Shown: positions 9,523 to 19,438, counted from the stretch's first letter. The stretch is DNA of 64,000 bases from Croceitalea marina (GCF_042684265.1 NZ_JBHULB010000080.1:1-64000); one strand, 5' to 3'. Translations and numbers: made by a program. The notes: a model not told the origin generated them from the sequence alone.

Positions 9523-10701
9523 ATGAAGCCTGATTTATTTGAAGCTCCTGATTATTACAATTTAGACGATTTACTTTCTGAAGAACACAAATTGGTTCGC
9601 GATGCTGCTCGCCAATGGGTAAAGCGTGATATCTCCCCAATTATTGAAGACTATGCCCAAAAGGCAGAATTTCCAAAACAGATTATCGGAGGTTTGGCAG
9701 AAATCGGTGCTTTTGGTCCTTATATTCCAGAAGAATATGGTGGGGCAGGTCTTGACCAAATCAGTTATGGCTTAATAATGCAAGAAATCGAACGCGGCGA
9801 TAGTGGTGTTCGGTCTACAGCTTCGGTACAGTCTTCGTTGGTAATGTATCCTATTTTTACGTATGGTACAGAAGAGCAACGTAAAAAATATTTGCCAAAA
9901 CTGGCTACAGGAGAATGGATGGGCTGTTTTGGACTTACGGAGCCGAATCATGGGTCAAACCCAGGTGGTATGGAAACCAAATACAAAGATATGGGAGACC
10001 ATTATTTGTTGAATGGCGCTAAATTATGGATTTCAAATTCTCCTTTTGCAGATGTTGCCGTTGTGTGGGCCAAGAATGAAGAAGGAAGAATACATGGTCT
10101 AATTGTAGAGCGTGATATGGAAGGTTTTTCAACGCCCGAAACACATAATAAATGGTCTTTGCGCGCTTCCGCTACGGGTGAACTTATTTTTGACAATGTA
10201 AAAGTGCCTAAAGAAAATTTATTACCAAATAAATCTGGACTTGGAGCACCGCTTGGTTGTTTAGATTCTGCTCGTTATGGTATTGCATGGGGTGCTATCG
10301 GCGCGGCCATGGATTGCTATGATACGGCGTTACGTTATGCCAAAGAACGTATTCAGTTTGGAAAGCCAATTGCTGCTTTCCAATTACAGCAGAAAAAATT
10401 AGCTGAAATGATTACCGAAATCACTAAAGCTCAATTATTGGCTTTTCGTTTGGGGCAATTAAAGAATGAAGGTAGAGCTACTACGGCTCAAATTTCTATG
10501 GCCAAACGTAATAATGTTGATATGGCCATTAAAATTGCGCGCGAAGCCAGACAAATGTTAGGCGGAATGGGTATTACTGGCGAGTATAGTATTATGCGGC
10601 ATATGATGAACCTTGAAAGTGTGATTACTTATGAAGGTACTCATGACATCCATTTATTAATCACTGGTGCTGATATTACGGGGCATCAAGCATTCAAATA
10701 A
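9523..10701 (+). CDS. Acyl-CoA dehydrogenase, glutaryl-CoA dehydrogenase type
   Basis: 392 residues from the ATG at 9523 (MKPDLFEAPDYY). An upstream ATG would add 15 residues unlike the family. It is a full-length FAD-dependent acyl-CoA dehydrogenase. The C-terminal TYEGTHDIH holds the catalytic Glu position of glutaryl-CoA dehydrogenase, and FGLTEPNHGSNP matches the FAD-binding segment of that subgroup. Predicted reaction: oxidative decarboxylation of glutaryl-CoA to crotonyl-CoA in lysine/tryptophan breakdown. It appears to stand alone, so substrate is inferred from similarity. Confidence 0.85.
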   Translation: MKPDLFEAPDYYNLDDLLSEEHKLVRDAARQWVKRDISPIIEDYAQKAEFPKQIIGGLAEIGAFGPYIPEEYGGAGLDQISYGLIMQEIERGDSGVRSTASVQSSLVMYPIFTYGTEEQRKKYLPKLATGEWMGCFGLTEPNHGSNPGGMETKYKDMGDHYLLNGAKLWISNSPFADVAVVWAKNEEGRIHGLIVERDMEGFSTPETHNKWSLRASATGELIFDNVKVPKENLLPNKSGLGAPLGCLDSARYGIAWGAIGAAMDCYDTALRYAKERIQFGKPIAAFQLQQKKLAEMITEITKAQLLAFRLGQLKNEGRATTAQISMAKRNNVDMAIKIAREARQMLGGMGITGEYSIMRHMMNLESVITYEGTHDIHLLITGADITGHQAFK

Positions 10702-10767
10702 ATTTATCGGTCTTAAGAATTTCTCTTGTACTTTTAACATCGTAGCAGGTGTATAAAGAAAAGAGTG

Positions 10768-12042
10768 ATGGATTCTGAAAATAGAAGAAAGTTTTTAAAA
10801 CGTTTTGGTCAAGGTGCCTTAGCATCGATGACAATGCCCGTATTTGGTAATACCTTAAAAGATGATTGGAAGGCTGAAGGTATTTTTGAAGGAGAGGCTA
10901 ATACTGAAGCCTACTGGGAGCTTGTAAAATCTCAATTCAACCTAGCAGAAGGGCTAAGATATTTTAATAATGCTTCTCTTGGAGCTTCATCAGTTAAAAT
11001 TCAACAAGAAACCCAAAAGTTCAGAAATCTACTGGATGGTTTTCCATCGAAATATATGTGGGGAGGGTGGTATGATGAAAAAGAAGCGGTGCGTAAAAAA
11101 GTTGCTAGGTTATTCTCAGTCACTGACGAAGAAATCGCATTGATTCATAATACTACAGAAGGTATGAATCTTATTGCTAGAAGTTTTGATTTGCAACCAG
11201 GAGATGAAATTATTCTGGCCAATCATGAACACGCAAGCGGAACCATTCCTTGGGAAGTTTGGCAAGAAACTAAAGGTGTCAAGTTGGTGCGGCCAGAATT
11301 ACCTATTCTACCCAAAAGTATTGAGGAATTGACCACAGTTTATAGAAAGGCAATTACACCTAAAACAAAGCTAATATCCATGTGCCATATCGTGAATACC
11401 AATGGGATGATATTACCTGTAAAAGAGGTGTCAAAAATGGCACATGAAAAAGGGATTTTAGTTGCTGTAGATGGTGCGCAATCTGCAGGAATGTTTACAA
11501 TCGATTTAAATAATCTAGGCTGTGATTTTTATACTGCCAGTTCACATAAATGGCTTTTTTCACCTAAGGGAGTCGGTATTTTTTATGCAAAACAAGAAAG
11601 TCAAAAATATCTAAAACCTCTAATGGTCGCTAGGGGTTATCAAGACCAGAGTATTCGCCGATTGGAGAATTATAACACACGAAATCTTCCAGAGGTTTTG
11701 GGCTTAGGGGCTTCTATCGATTTTCATAATACCATAGGTGCAGAAGAGATACATAAACGGAGTTTTGAACTTAAGTCTTACTTCCGCTCGAAATTAGAAA
11801 ATGATAATCGTTTTACTTTAAAGAGTCCTGTTTCAGGTCAACTTTCTTCGGCAATACAAGTAGTTGAGGTAAACGGAAAAAATGTAAAAGAGGTGAAACA
11901 AAGTCTTTGGGAAAAGCATGGTATTGATTGCAGACCCATGAGCAGTCATGGGCTCAATGCCCTCAGATTATCTTTTGCTATTTATATGACCAAAAAAGAT
12001 ATTGATTATTTGGTCGATGCACTTGATGCAGTTGCCGGTTGA
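10768..12042 (+). CDS. Class V aminotransferase-fold PLP enzyme with Tat-like leader
   Basis: 424 residues from the ATG at 10768; a GTG directly before it is an alternative start. It has the fold-type I layout of the cysteine desulfurase/isopenicillin epimerase group. AVDGAQSAG (near 235) holds the PLP Asp, and SSHKWLFSPKG (near 257) holds the Schiff-base Lys. The N-terminus NRRKFLKRFG followed by a mildly hydrophobic stretch resembles a twin-arginine signal, so the enzyme may be exported. The substrate is unknown. It lies convergent with the molybdoenzyme gene. Confidence 0.8.
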   Translation: MDSENRRKFLKRFGQGALASMTMPVFGNTLKDDWKAEGIFEGEANTEAYWELVKSQFNLAEGLRYFNNASLGASSVKIQQETQKFRNLLDGFPSKYMWGGWYDEKEAVRKKVARLFSVTDEEIALIHNTTEGMNLIARSFDLQPGDEIILANHEHASGTIPWEVWQETKGVKLVRPELPILPKSIEELTTVYRKAITPKTKLISMCHIVNTNGMILPVKEVSKMAHEKGILVAVDGAQSAGMFTIDLNNLGCDFYTASSHKWLFSPKGVGIFYAKQESQKYLKPLMVARGYQDQSIRRLENYNTRNLPEVLGLGASIDFHNTIGAEEIHKRSFELKSYFRSKLENDNRFTLKSPVSGQLSSAIQVVEVNGKNVKEVKQSLWEKHGIDCRPMSSHGLNALRLSFAIYMTKKDIDYLVDALDAVAG

Positions 12043-12047
12043 ATAAC

Positions 12048-14351
12048 TTAAGAATCTTTTTTTTGAATCTGCACTTTAATCGACTTGCTAATTGGGGTTT
12101 TGCTTCTATCTGCAAAATGATTGTGGGGCACCAAAACATTTGTCTCCGGAAAATAGGCAGCCAAATTTCCCTTTGGAATTTTATAGGGTACGATAATAAA
12201 ATTGTGCGCAACCCTTTTGGTATCATTATAGTTGCTTGCGATATTCACGATATCCTGTTTTTGTAGCTGTAACCTTTCCATATCTTTTTCATTCATAAAC
12301 AACACTCTTCTTTCATTGTAAACCCCACGATATCTGTCGTCGAGACCATAAATAGTAGTATTGAACTGATCGTGTGAGCGTATGGTCATGAGCATAAATT
12401 CATTGGTCTTTAAATCATGCTTAGGCAATCTATTAATGGTCAATTGCGCCTTTCCGTTGGGTAATTTGCTAAAATCAAGTTCGCGAACGTTATTGGGTAA
12501 ATAGTACCCCACACCTTTAGAACGTTCGTCGGTTTTTTCAAAACCTTTGATGACCTTATCAATAAGTTGTCGCACCAGACCATAATCTTGACCAAGTGTT
12601 TTCCAATCCATGGCATGTTTGCCTTCAAAAAAAGTATGCGCCAGGTTGGCAATAATTTCAGGTTCGCTCATTAGGTTTTCTGAAGCAGGTTTTAATATCC
12701 CTTTCGACTGCGTAACTCGCCCCATACTATTCTCAACGGTAAAATTCCGTTGTTTTCCATTTTTTAAATCCTTTTCTGAACGTCCTAAGGTTGGTAAAAT
12801 CAAAGCAGTTTTCCCAGTAACCAAATGGGTGCGATTTAATTTGGTACTCACTTGCAGAGTAAGCTCACACTGTTGCAATGCCTCGGCTGTATATTTTGTA
12901 TCTGATGCGGCCATTAGAAAATTACCACCTAAGCACATAAATACCTTGGCTTTGCCTTCATGCATGGCCTTCATGGCCCCAACTGTATCTACCCCTTCCT
13001 TTGTGGGTGGTATAAAGCCTAGGTGTTTTTCAATAGTTGCGTTTAACTCGGTATTTACAAAATGTTGAATACCAACAGAGCGATCACCTTGCACATTACT
13101 GTGACCACGAACTGGGCAAGTGCCGGCAAAGGGTTTTCCAATAGCACCTTTTAAAAGAAGGAGATTTACGTATTCTCGTATATTTTCTACCCCATTTTTA
13201 TGTTGGGTAAGGCCCATTGCCCAGCAGACAACAATTTTGGATTTTTTGGCCAGCAGCGCTACAGTTTGGTTTATTTTTTCTTCAAGAACGCCACATTTTT
13301 CCAGTAAGTCTTTTTCATCATAGCTATTGATATTCTCTAGTAACTCATTATATCCTTGTACATAGGTCTTGATAAAATCGTGATCAAAAACCGATTTGTC
13401 TATAGCGTCAAGCTTTGCCAATCGTTTTAAAATTAATTTGACCAAAGCAATATCTTGATTGATTTTTACCTGTAAATGAATATCGGCCAAATCTGTGCCA
13501 TTACCTACCAGACCTTTTAAATTTTGCGGATTTCGAAAATTGATGAGCCCAGTTTCCTCTAATGGATTTATACTAATAACCGTGCCTCCGTTTTTCTTAC
13601 ATTTTTCTAAGGCGGTTAACATTCTCGGATGATTTGTGCCTGGGTTTTGCCCTGCAACAATGACCACTTCTGCTCCATACAAATCCTCTAATTTTATGGA
13701 GCCTTTGCCAATTCCTAAAGTTTCACCCAGTGCTACACCGCTACTTTCATGACACATATTAGAGCAATCGGGCATATTGTTAGTACCCAGCGCGCGGGCG
13801 AACATTCCGTATAAAAAGGCAGCTTCGTTACTAGAGCGACCAGAGGTATAAAAAATAGCTTCATCTGGGGAATCTAATTTTTTTAATTGTTGGGCTATTA
13901 AGTCAAACGCATTTTGCCAAGTAATGGGTTCGTAATGACTGCTTTCAGGCTTTAGCACAAGGGGCTCTACCAATCTTCCAACTTTGTTGAGCTCATAATC
14001 TGTGAGTTGAGAAAGTTCTTCCACAGAGTGCTTTTTAAAGAAGTCTATGTCTGCTTTTGAGGTGGTGGCTTCATCAGCTAAGGCCTTTGCACCATTTTCG
14101 CAATATTCTGCAATTTTTGAAGGTTTTTCAGGGTCTGGCCAGGCGCAACTAGGGCAATCGAAGCCGTCTTTTTGGTTCATTTCCAACAAGCCCCTCATTG
14201 ACCTTACAATTCCCATTTCTTTAAAACCATGGCGTAATGCCTCCTTTACACCCAATAAACCTGCGGCATGGGTGACAGATTCACTTAATTCAAGCCCCGT
14301 GAATGCTATTTTGCCGGTATAAGAAACCTTTCTCTTACTATCTTTTTTCAT
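12048..14351 (-). CDS. FdhF/YdeP family molybdopterin oxidoreductase
   Basis: A 767-residue molybdopterin oxidoreductase of the YdeP subgroup. The N-terminal CPSCAWPDPEK motif, the central CHESSGVALGETLG and NPGTNHPRML segments, and the C-terminal dinucleotide-binding domain (TIRSHDQFNTTIYG, RGVYNERR) are all present. Relatives are called formate dehydrogenase-like, and E. coli YdeP is linked to acid resistance, but the reaction is not settled. The downstream DUF7009 gene starts its reading just upstream on the same strand, so the two are probably cotranscribed (gap 12 bp). Confidence 0.88.
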   Translation of the reverse strand: MKKDSKRKVSYTGKIAFTGLELSESVTHAAGLLGVKEALRHGFKEMGIVRSMRGLLEMNQKDGFDCPSCAWPDPEKPSKIAEYCENGAKALADEATTSKADIDFFKKHSVEELSQLTDYELNKVGRLVEPLVLKPESSHYEPITWQNAFDLIAQQLKKLDSPDEAIFYTSGRSSNEAAFLYGMFARALGTNNMPDCSNMCHESSGVALGETLGIGKGSIKLEDLYGAEVVIVAGQNPGTNHPRMLTALEKCKKNGGTVISINPLEETGLINFRNPQNLKGLVGNGTDLADIHLQVKINQDIALVKLILKRLAKLDAIDKSVFDHDFIKTYVQGYNELLENINSYDEKDLLEKCGVLEEKINQTVALLAKKSKIVVCWAMGLTQHKNGVENIREYVNLLLLKGAIGKPFAGTCPVRGHSNVQGDRSVGIQHFVNTELNATIEKHLGFIPPTKEGVDTVGAMKAMHEGKAKVFMCLGGNFLMAASDTKYTAEALQQCELTLQVSTKLNRTHLVTGKTALILPTLGRSEKDLKNGKQRNFTVENSMGRVTQSKGILKPASENLMSEPEIIANLAHTFFEGKHAMDWKTLGQDYGLVRQLIDKVIKGFEKTDERSKGVGYYLPNNVRELDFSKLPNGKAQLTINRLPKHDLKTNEFMLMTIRSHDQFNTTIYGLDDRYRGVYNERRVLFMNEKDMERLQLQKQDIVNIASNYNDTKRVAHNFIIVPYKIPKGNLAAYFPETNVLVPHNHFADRSKTPISKSIKVQIQKKDS

Positions 14352-14363
14352 AGGGAGCCGAAT

Positions 14364-14735
14364 TTAAGCTTCAGTTGATTTTGGATTAGGGTAATTATCG
14401 GATTGATCTTCTAGTCTATTATCTAAACATGTAAAATCCTTTTCTACAAGTATAAAGAGAGTTTTGTTCTTAGTTAGTTTTTGTACATTTTCAAAACCAA
14501 CTTCATTTGTATTGTACCAATCGTGGCCAATGTTGTAGGGCAGATAACATATGATTTTATTATCGTGAAAGCTTACACTTTGGGTATCATGCTCTTTTGA
14601 TAATTCAACTGCATAAACAAAGTCTTGATTTAAAAATTCGGTTTTGTCTTCTATATGCCCTGTACTACAAAGCCTTTGTACTTCAGATTTGGTTAATCTA
14701 AACCGTATTGTATTTCCTTTAATTCTAATTTTCAT
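14364..14735 (-). CDS. DUF7009 family small protein
   Basis: A 123-residue protein with no signal or membrane segment. It starts MKIRIKGNTIRFRLTKSEV, then has a beta-rich middle and a C-terminal Cys (FTCLDNRLED). It resembles DUF7009, a family I recall as a neighbour of YdeP-type molybdoenzymes. It is first in a two-gene operon with the molybdoenzyme. A small accessory role for that enzyme is inference from position only. Confidence 0.65.
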   Translation of the reverse strand: MKIRIKGNTIRFRLTKSEVQRLCSTGHIEDKTEFLNQDFVYAVELSKEHDTQSVSFHDNKIICYLPYNIGHDWYNTNEVGFENVQKLTKNKTLFILVEKDFTCLDNRLEDQSDNYPNPKSTEA

Positions 14736-14890
14736 TTCAAAAAAAATGGCTTACCACTAAAATTATGGGATTAAACCATAACAATCTATGAGTTCACATC
14801 ATTTTTTATGTATTACCACTGTTTCAGTATACTTTTATCTTGTTACTAATTAAGAAAGTAAATTTTTTCATTTTCATATAGTGTTCTCGT

Positions 14891-14924
14891 AAAAGGGTTT
14901 TGCCAACTGGTGAAGCCCTTTTTT
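14891..14924 (+). terminator. Plus-strand terminator without an obvious gene
   Basis: Positions 14891-14904 pair with 14909-14922 in a 14-bp stem with several G-U pairs (loop AACT), followed by T. On the minus strand the wobble pairs become A-C mismatches, so the hairpin is made for plus-strand RNA. No ORF precedes it on that strand, which suggests a second short transcript here. Confidence 0.55.
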
Positions 14925-15039
14925 AGTTGGTAGAGTTTACAAACGAGTTAAAGGATTGTTGCAGATAAATTATGGCCTTGATAGAAGTCGAATCCACTTT
15001 TTTATTTTAAAAGTAAAAGCTTTACTATCTTTGTAGTGT

Positions 15040-15133
15040 TGTGTTGGGCTTTAATTCGATACACAGAATTAAAGCTAGGTATTGCATTAATTTGCAAACC
15101 AATGAAAGGCTTTCCTTTTGGGAGGCTTTTTTT
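15040..15133 (+). ncRNA. Candidate three-hairpin small RNA
   Basis: A TATCTTTG box (15026-15033) precedes an RNA-like region. Hairpin 1 is a perfect 10-bp stem at 15048-15075 (GCTTTAATTC/GAATTAAAGC). Hairpin 2 is at 15078-15100: GGT and TTGC pair with GCAA and ACC, with one bulged A. A terminator at 15105-15133 has an 11-bp wobble stem with TTTT loop and T tail, which is strong only on the plus strand. No ORF fits. Length about 94 nt. It could belong to a described Bacteroidota RNA family such as Flavo-1; I cannot confirm that by eye. Confidence 0.6.
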
Positions 15134-15137
15134 GTGT

Positions 15138-16088
15138 TTAAAACTTGGTGTGAATTACATGATGCACTAAAGAAGCAGCGAGTTTTGCGGTTTGTCCATC
15201 CCTGTCATATTTAGGATTCATCTCGGCCATGTCAATACTGATTACCTTTTTGGAGGCTAAGATTATTTTTAAACAGGCCATCACAACATTAGGCTCGAAG
15301 CCCATAGGAGATGCTGCGCTAACTCCCGGAGCATAAGCTGAAGAAAAGCCATCTAAATCAATGGTGACATAAACTTTGTCAACGGTATCAATAAAGATTT
15401 GCAGTTGTTTTAGTATGGCCTTTAAATTAAATAGGGCGAACTTGTTTCTTAGCACATAATCAACTTTGAATTCTTTGGCAGTTTTAAAAAGTTGGGCATC
15501 ATTCGCATCTTTTCGAATTCCCAAACAAAGGTATTTGAATGTAGTATTCTCTTTTGCTATTTGATAAAAAGGAGTGCCAGAATTACTTCCGTCAAGGTTT
15601 GCACGCAAATCAAAATGCGCATCAAAATTTATAATTCCAATAGTACGGTTCTTATTTTTTGAAGCTAGGTATTTTTTAATACCATTGTAATGACCATAAG
15701 CAATATCATGTCCGCCACCTAGGAGAATAGGAAAGGTGTTTTTTTGCAGTAAGGCAAAAACTTGCTCTGAGAGTAGTTCTTGGGCTTTTTCCAAATCAGT
15801 ATCAAAACAAACAATATCTCCAACATCAAAAACATGCTCAGTATTGGATAAGTGGTTGGGCATTTTAGACAATGCTTTTCGTATTGCATTTGGACCTTCT
15901 TTTGCGCCGACCCTTCCCTGATTTCTTTTTACCCCCTCATCGCAGGAATAACCTAAAATCGCAATAGCTTTTTCTTCGGTTTTTGGCAATGATGAAGCCG
16001 ATATTAACTTTACTTTTTCATGTAAATAAAGCTCTTGGTTAGAAACCCTTCCTGTCCAATTTTCTGGTCGTGGATTTTGATATGCCAT
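15138..16088 (-). CDS. hutG: Formimidoylglutamase (arginase family)
   Basis: A 316-residue ureohydrolase-fold enzyme with the binuclear manganese motifs GGGHDIAYGH, INFDAHFDLR and TIDLDGFSSA. It is the last gene of the hut operon, 4 bp after hutU. This points to formimidoylglutamase, splitting N-formimidoyl-glutamate into glutamate and formamide. Context makes agmatinase or arginase unlikely. Confidence 0.9.
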   Translation of the reverse strand: MAYQNPRPENWTGRVSNQELYLHEKVKLISASSLPKTEEKAIAILGYSCDEGVKRNQGRVGAKEGPNAIRKALSKMPNHLSNTEHVFDVGDIVCFDTDLEKAQELLSEQVFALLQKNTFPILLGGGHDIAYGHYNGIKKYLASKNKNRTIGIINFDAHFDLRANLDGSNSGTPFYQIAKENTTFKYLCLGIRKDANDAQLFKTAKEFKVDYVLRNKFALFNLKAILKQLQIFIDTVDKVYVTIDLDGFSSAYAPGVSAASPMGFEPNVVMACLKIILASKKVISIDMAEMNPKYDRDGQTAKLAASLVHHVIHTKF

Positions 16089-16092
16089 AACT

Positions 16093-18111
16093 TTAAAAAA
16101 GGTTTTCTAGTAAATCCTCATTTACCAAATTAGGTAAGGTAATTTTTAGTTCAGGTGTGCGTTCCATTTCACGTTTTATAGCAAAAAGTGCTTCGTCATT
16201 TCTTGCCCAACTTCTTCTAGATATGCCATTATTTACATCGTAAAAAAGCATATTCTTCAATCTTTTACTTGCCTCTTTTGAACCATCTAACAACAGCCCG
16301 AAACCGCCATTGATTACTTCGCCCCAACCAACTCCGCCACCATTGTGTATGGATACCCAGGTGGCCCCTCTAAAACTATCCCCAATAACATTATGCATTG
16401 CCATATCTGCCGTGAACTTACTCCCATCGTAAATATTGCTAGTTTCTCTAAACGGGGAGTCGGTGCCGCTAACATCATGATGGTCACGACCTAAAACTAC
16501 TGGAGCAGAAATTTTACCGTTTTCAATAGCTTGGTTAAAAGCTTCGGCAATTTTTATTCGGCCCTCTGCATCCGCATATAAAATTCGTGCTTGCGAACCA
16601 ACGACCAATTTATTTTGTTCGGCTTCCCTTATCCAAGTAATGTTATCCTGCATTTGCTGCTGAATTTCTATAGGAGCATTTGCTTTAATTTCTTCCATTA
16701 CTTTGAGCGCTATAGCATCAGTTTTTTGCAAATCTTCAGGGTTGCCAGATGTGCAAACCCAACGGAACGGACCGAACCCATAATCGAAACACATAGGGCC
16801 TAAAATATCTTGAACATAAGAAGGATACTTGAAATCGATATTGTTTTTGGCCATTACATCGCCGCCAGCTCTTGAAGATTCTAAAAGAAAAGCATTACCG
16901 TAATCAAAAAAATAGGTACCCTTTTCACTATGTCTGTTGATTGCGTTTACCTGCCTGCGTAAAGAAGCCTGTACTTTCTCTTTATAAACTTCCGGGTTTT
17001 CTACCATCATTTGATTAGCTTCTTCAAATGAGAGTTCAACCGGATAATAACCCCCAGCCCATGGGTTGTGCAATGATGTTTGATCGGATCCTAGATGAAC
17101 ATAAATATCTTCTTCATAAAATTGCTCCCAAACCTCTACTACATTACCAATAAAAGCGATAGAAACAACCTCATTTTTATGAATTGCCGTTCGGGTTCTT
17201 TTAACTAGTTCGTCTATGTCGGATATGAGTTCATCTACCCATCCTTGCTCGTGTCTTTTGGTTGCAGCCGCGGGATTTACTTCTGCACAAACCGTTATGC
17301 ATCCTGCTATGTTTCCTGCTTTTGGCTGTGCTCCGCTCATACCTCCCAATCCTGCCGTCAAGAAAACCTTTCCGTTAGGGGAATCCCCTTGGTCCAACAC
17401 TTTTCTAAAAGCGTTCATTACGGTAATTGCAGTTCCGTGAACGATACCTTGTGGCCCAATATACATGTATGAGCCGGCTGTCATTTGGCCATATTGCGTA
17501 ACACCTAGGGCATTATATTTTTCCCAATCGTCAGGTTTTGAGTAATTGGGAATCATCATACCGTTCGTTACTACTACTCTTGGCGCCTCTTTTGATGAGG
17601 GAAAAAGCCCCATCGGATGACCAGAATACATATGCAAAGTTTGTTCACTAGTCATTTCTGCAAGGTATTTCATGGTCAAAAGATATTGCGCCCAGTTTTG
17701 AAAAACACCGCCATTTCCGCCATAGGTAATTAATTCCTCAGGATGCTGGGCAACAGCAGGGTCTAGATTATTCTGAATCATTAGCATAATTGCTGCTCCC
17801 TCGTTTGTATGAGCTGGGTATTCATTCAACGGCCTTGCATAAATCGTATAATCTGGCTTAAAACGATGCATGTAAATTCTACCAAATTCTTTTAATTCTT
17901 GTGCAAATTCTATTGCTAATTCTTGGTGCCAGGTCTTAGGGAAATAACGCAGTGCATTTTTAATGGCCAGTTTTTTTTCTTCTACTGATAAAATCTCTTT
18001 TCGCTTGGGTGCGGGATTTCCATTTTTAGGATAAACTTTCTTTTCAGGAAGTTGTTTAGGGATTCCTTGAAGAATAGCCTCCTTAAATGAAAGTATTGTT
18101 GATTTATTCAT
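16093..18111 (-). CDS. hutU: Urocanate hydratase
   Basis: A 672-residue NAD-dependent urocanase, converting urocanate to imidazolonepropionate. Family segments are clear: TYGGNGGVFQNWAQ, MYSGHPMGLFPS, LTAGLGGMSGAQPKA, and YGFGPFRWVCTSG, which holds the active-site Cys. The protein is about 110 residues longer than the Bacillus or Pseudomonas enzyme, as I expect for Bacteroidota. Second-last gene in the hut operon. Confidence 0.95.
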   Translation of the reverse strand: MNKSTILSFKEAILQGIPKQLPEKKVYPKNGNPAPKRKEILSVEEKKLAIKNALRYFPKTWHQELAIEFAQELKEFGRIYMHRFKPDYTIYARPLNEYPAHTNEGAAIMLMIQNNLDPAVAQHPEELITYGGNGGVFQNWAQYLLTMKYLAEMTSEQTLHMYSGHPMGLFPSSKEAPRVVVTNGMMIPNYSKPDDWEKYNALGVTQYGQMTAGSYMYIGPQGIVHGTAITVMNAFRKVLDQGDSPNGKVFLTAGLGGMSGAQPKAGNIAGCITVCAEVNPAAATKRHEQGWVDELISDIDELVKRTRTAIHKNEVVSIAFIGNVVEVWEQFYEEDIYVHLGSDQTSLHNPWAGGYYPVELSFEEANQMMVENPEVYKEKVQASLRRQVNAINRHSEKGTYFFDYGNAFLLESSRAGGDVMAKNNIDFKYPSYVQDILGPMCFDYGFGPFRWVCTSGNPEDLQKTDAIALKVMEEIKANAPIEIQQQMQDNITWIREAEQNKLVVGSQARILYADAEGRIKIAEAFNQAIENGKISAPVVLGRDHHDVSGTDSPFRETSNIYDGSKFTADMAMHNVIGDSFRGATWVSIHNGGGVGWGEVINGGFGLLLDGSKEASKRLKNMLFYDVNNGISRRSWARNDEALFAIKREMERTPELKITLPNLVNEDLLENLF

Positions 18112-18161
18112 TTTGTATCAATTTCTAACTTTACTCAAACTTGAGTTCAATATTTTTTGTT

Positions 18162-18191
18162 AAACTTCGACAGGCTCAATTTGACAAGTTT
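18162..18191. repeat. Short intergenic palindrome (copy 2)
   Basis: AAACTT and AAGTTT flank a core containing ACTTCGACAGGCTCA, in inverse orientation to copies 1 and 3. It lies in the 103-bp gap between hutI and hutU, so it would be part of the hut mRNA. Confidence 0.55.
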
Positions 18192-18214
18192 TTGAATTCT
18201 ATTTTACCTAATAC

Positions 18215-19438
18215 CTACTGTTTCACCCCATTTTTCCAGACTCCATTGGGTTTTAGTTGCCCTTGGTGGTAGGTTATTTCTTGATAATCATCCGTAGGGA
18301 AACTTATAAAATCGGCAACTTTTCCTTTTTCTAAAGTCCCACGGTCTGATAATTCTAGTGCTGCTGCAGCTCTAAAGGTGATTCCTGCTAAAACTTCGGC
18401 ATTTGAGAGTTTTTCAAAAGTTCCAAGAATCGCTGCTTGACTTAATAAATCACCCATTGGGGCAGAGCCGGGGTTGTGGTCGCTGGCAATGGCTAAAGCC
18501 CCGCCGGCATCCAGAATCTTGCGTGCAGGAGTAAAATCGCAACCTAGACCTAGAGATGCCCCAGGAAGCGCTACAGCAATGGTGTTGCTTTTTGCCAATA
18601 ATTCAATCTCTTTTTGAGTGCTCGCTTCCAAATGGTCAGCACTAACTGCATTGTAGTGCACTGCGGTTTCACTTCCACCCGTGGAGAACTGATCGGCATG
18701 AACCGTAATACTAAAACCCATAGCTCTTGCTTTTCTGAAGTAAGGGGCTATTTCTAACGAAGAAAAGGCACTTTCTTCAATGAAAGCATCAATTCTGTTG
18801 GTAAGCTTTTCTGATTTTAAAATGGGAAATAATTTTGAACTTATTTCATCTAAATAGGCCGACGCGGAGCCTACCCAATCTTTGGGTTTCATATGTGCTG
18901 CAAGGCACGTACTTATAAGATCAGTTTCTATTTTAGAACTAGCTTCTTTAATAGCATAAAGCATTTTTAACTCTTCGTCCACCGAAAGGCCATAGCCACT
19001 TTTTATTTCTATTGTGGTTGTACCAGATTTTAAATGATTTTGAGCCCGCTCAATGATTCCATCAACCAATTCTGCTTGCGTCGCTCTTCGGGTTTTGGTA
19101 ACCGTGTCCCAAATTCCTCCGCCAGTTTTAGCAATTTCTAAATAAGATTTGCCCGAATTCCGTAGGGCATAATCGTTCGCCCTAGAGCCCGCAAAGCAAA
19201 TGTGGGTGTGCGCATCGATTAATCCTGGTATACAAACGCTTTTACCATGAACATGTTCTATTTGAACATCCTCTGATTTTAAATCAGTAAACTTTCCGAT
19301 ACCACTTATTTTTCCATCTGATATTAGGACCCCTGCATTTTCGATAACTAAAAGTGCTTCATCTTCAATTGCTCCCTTTAAGGGAATATTAGCCAAGGTG
19401 AGTAACTGCGAAAATGGGCCTATTAAGGTTTTTTTCAT
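18215..19438 (-). CDS. hutI: Imidazolonepropionase
   Basis: 407 residues from the Met at 19438 (MKKTLIGPFSQ); an upstream Met at 19453 adds five residues and overlaps hutH by 14 bp. It is a metal-dependent amidohydrolase that opens imidazolonepropionate to N-formimidoyl-glutamate. Ligand motifs are DAHTHICFAG, a later VHADQ, and ASDHNPGS. Third step of histidine degradation. Confidence 0.93.
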   Translation of the reverse strand: MKKTLIGPFSQLLTLANIPLKGAIEDEALLVIENAGVLISDGKISGIGKFTDLKSEDVQIEHVHGKSVCIPGLIDAHTHICFAGSRANDYALRNSGKSYLEIAKTGGGIWDTVTKTRRATQAELVDGIIERAQNHLKSGTTTIEIKSGYGLSVDEELKMLYAIKEASSKIETDLISTCLAAHMKPKDWVGSASAYLDEISSKLFPILKSEKLTNRIDAFIEESAFSSLEIAPYFRKARAMGFSITVHADQFSTGGSETAVHYNAVSADHLEASTQKEIELLAKSNTIAVALPGASLGLGCDFTPARKILDAGGALAIASDHNPGSAPMGDLLSQAAILGTFEKLSNAEVLAGITFRAAAALELSDRGTLEKGKVADFISFPTDDYQEITYHQGQLKPNGVWKNGVKQ

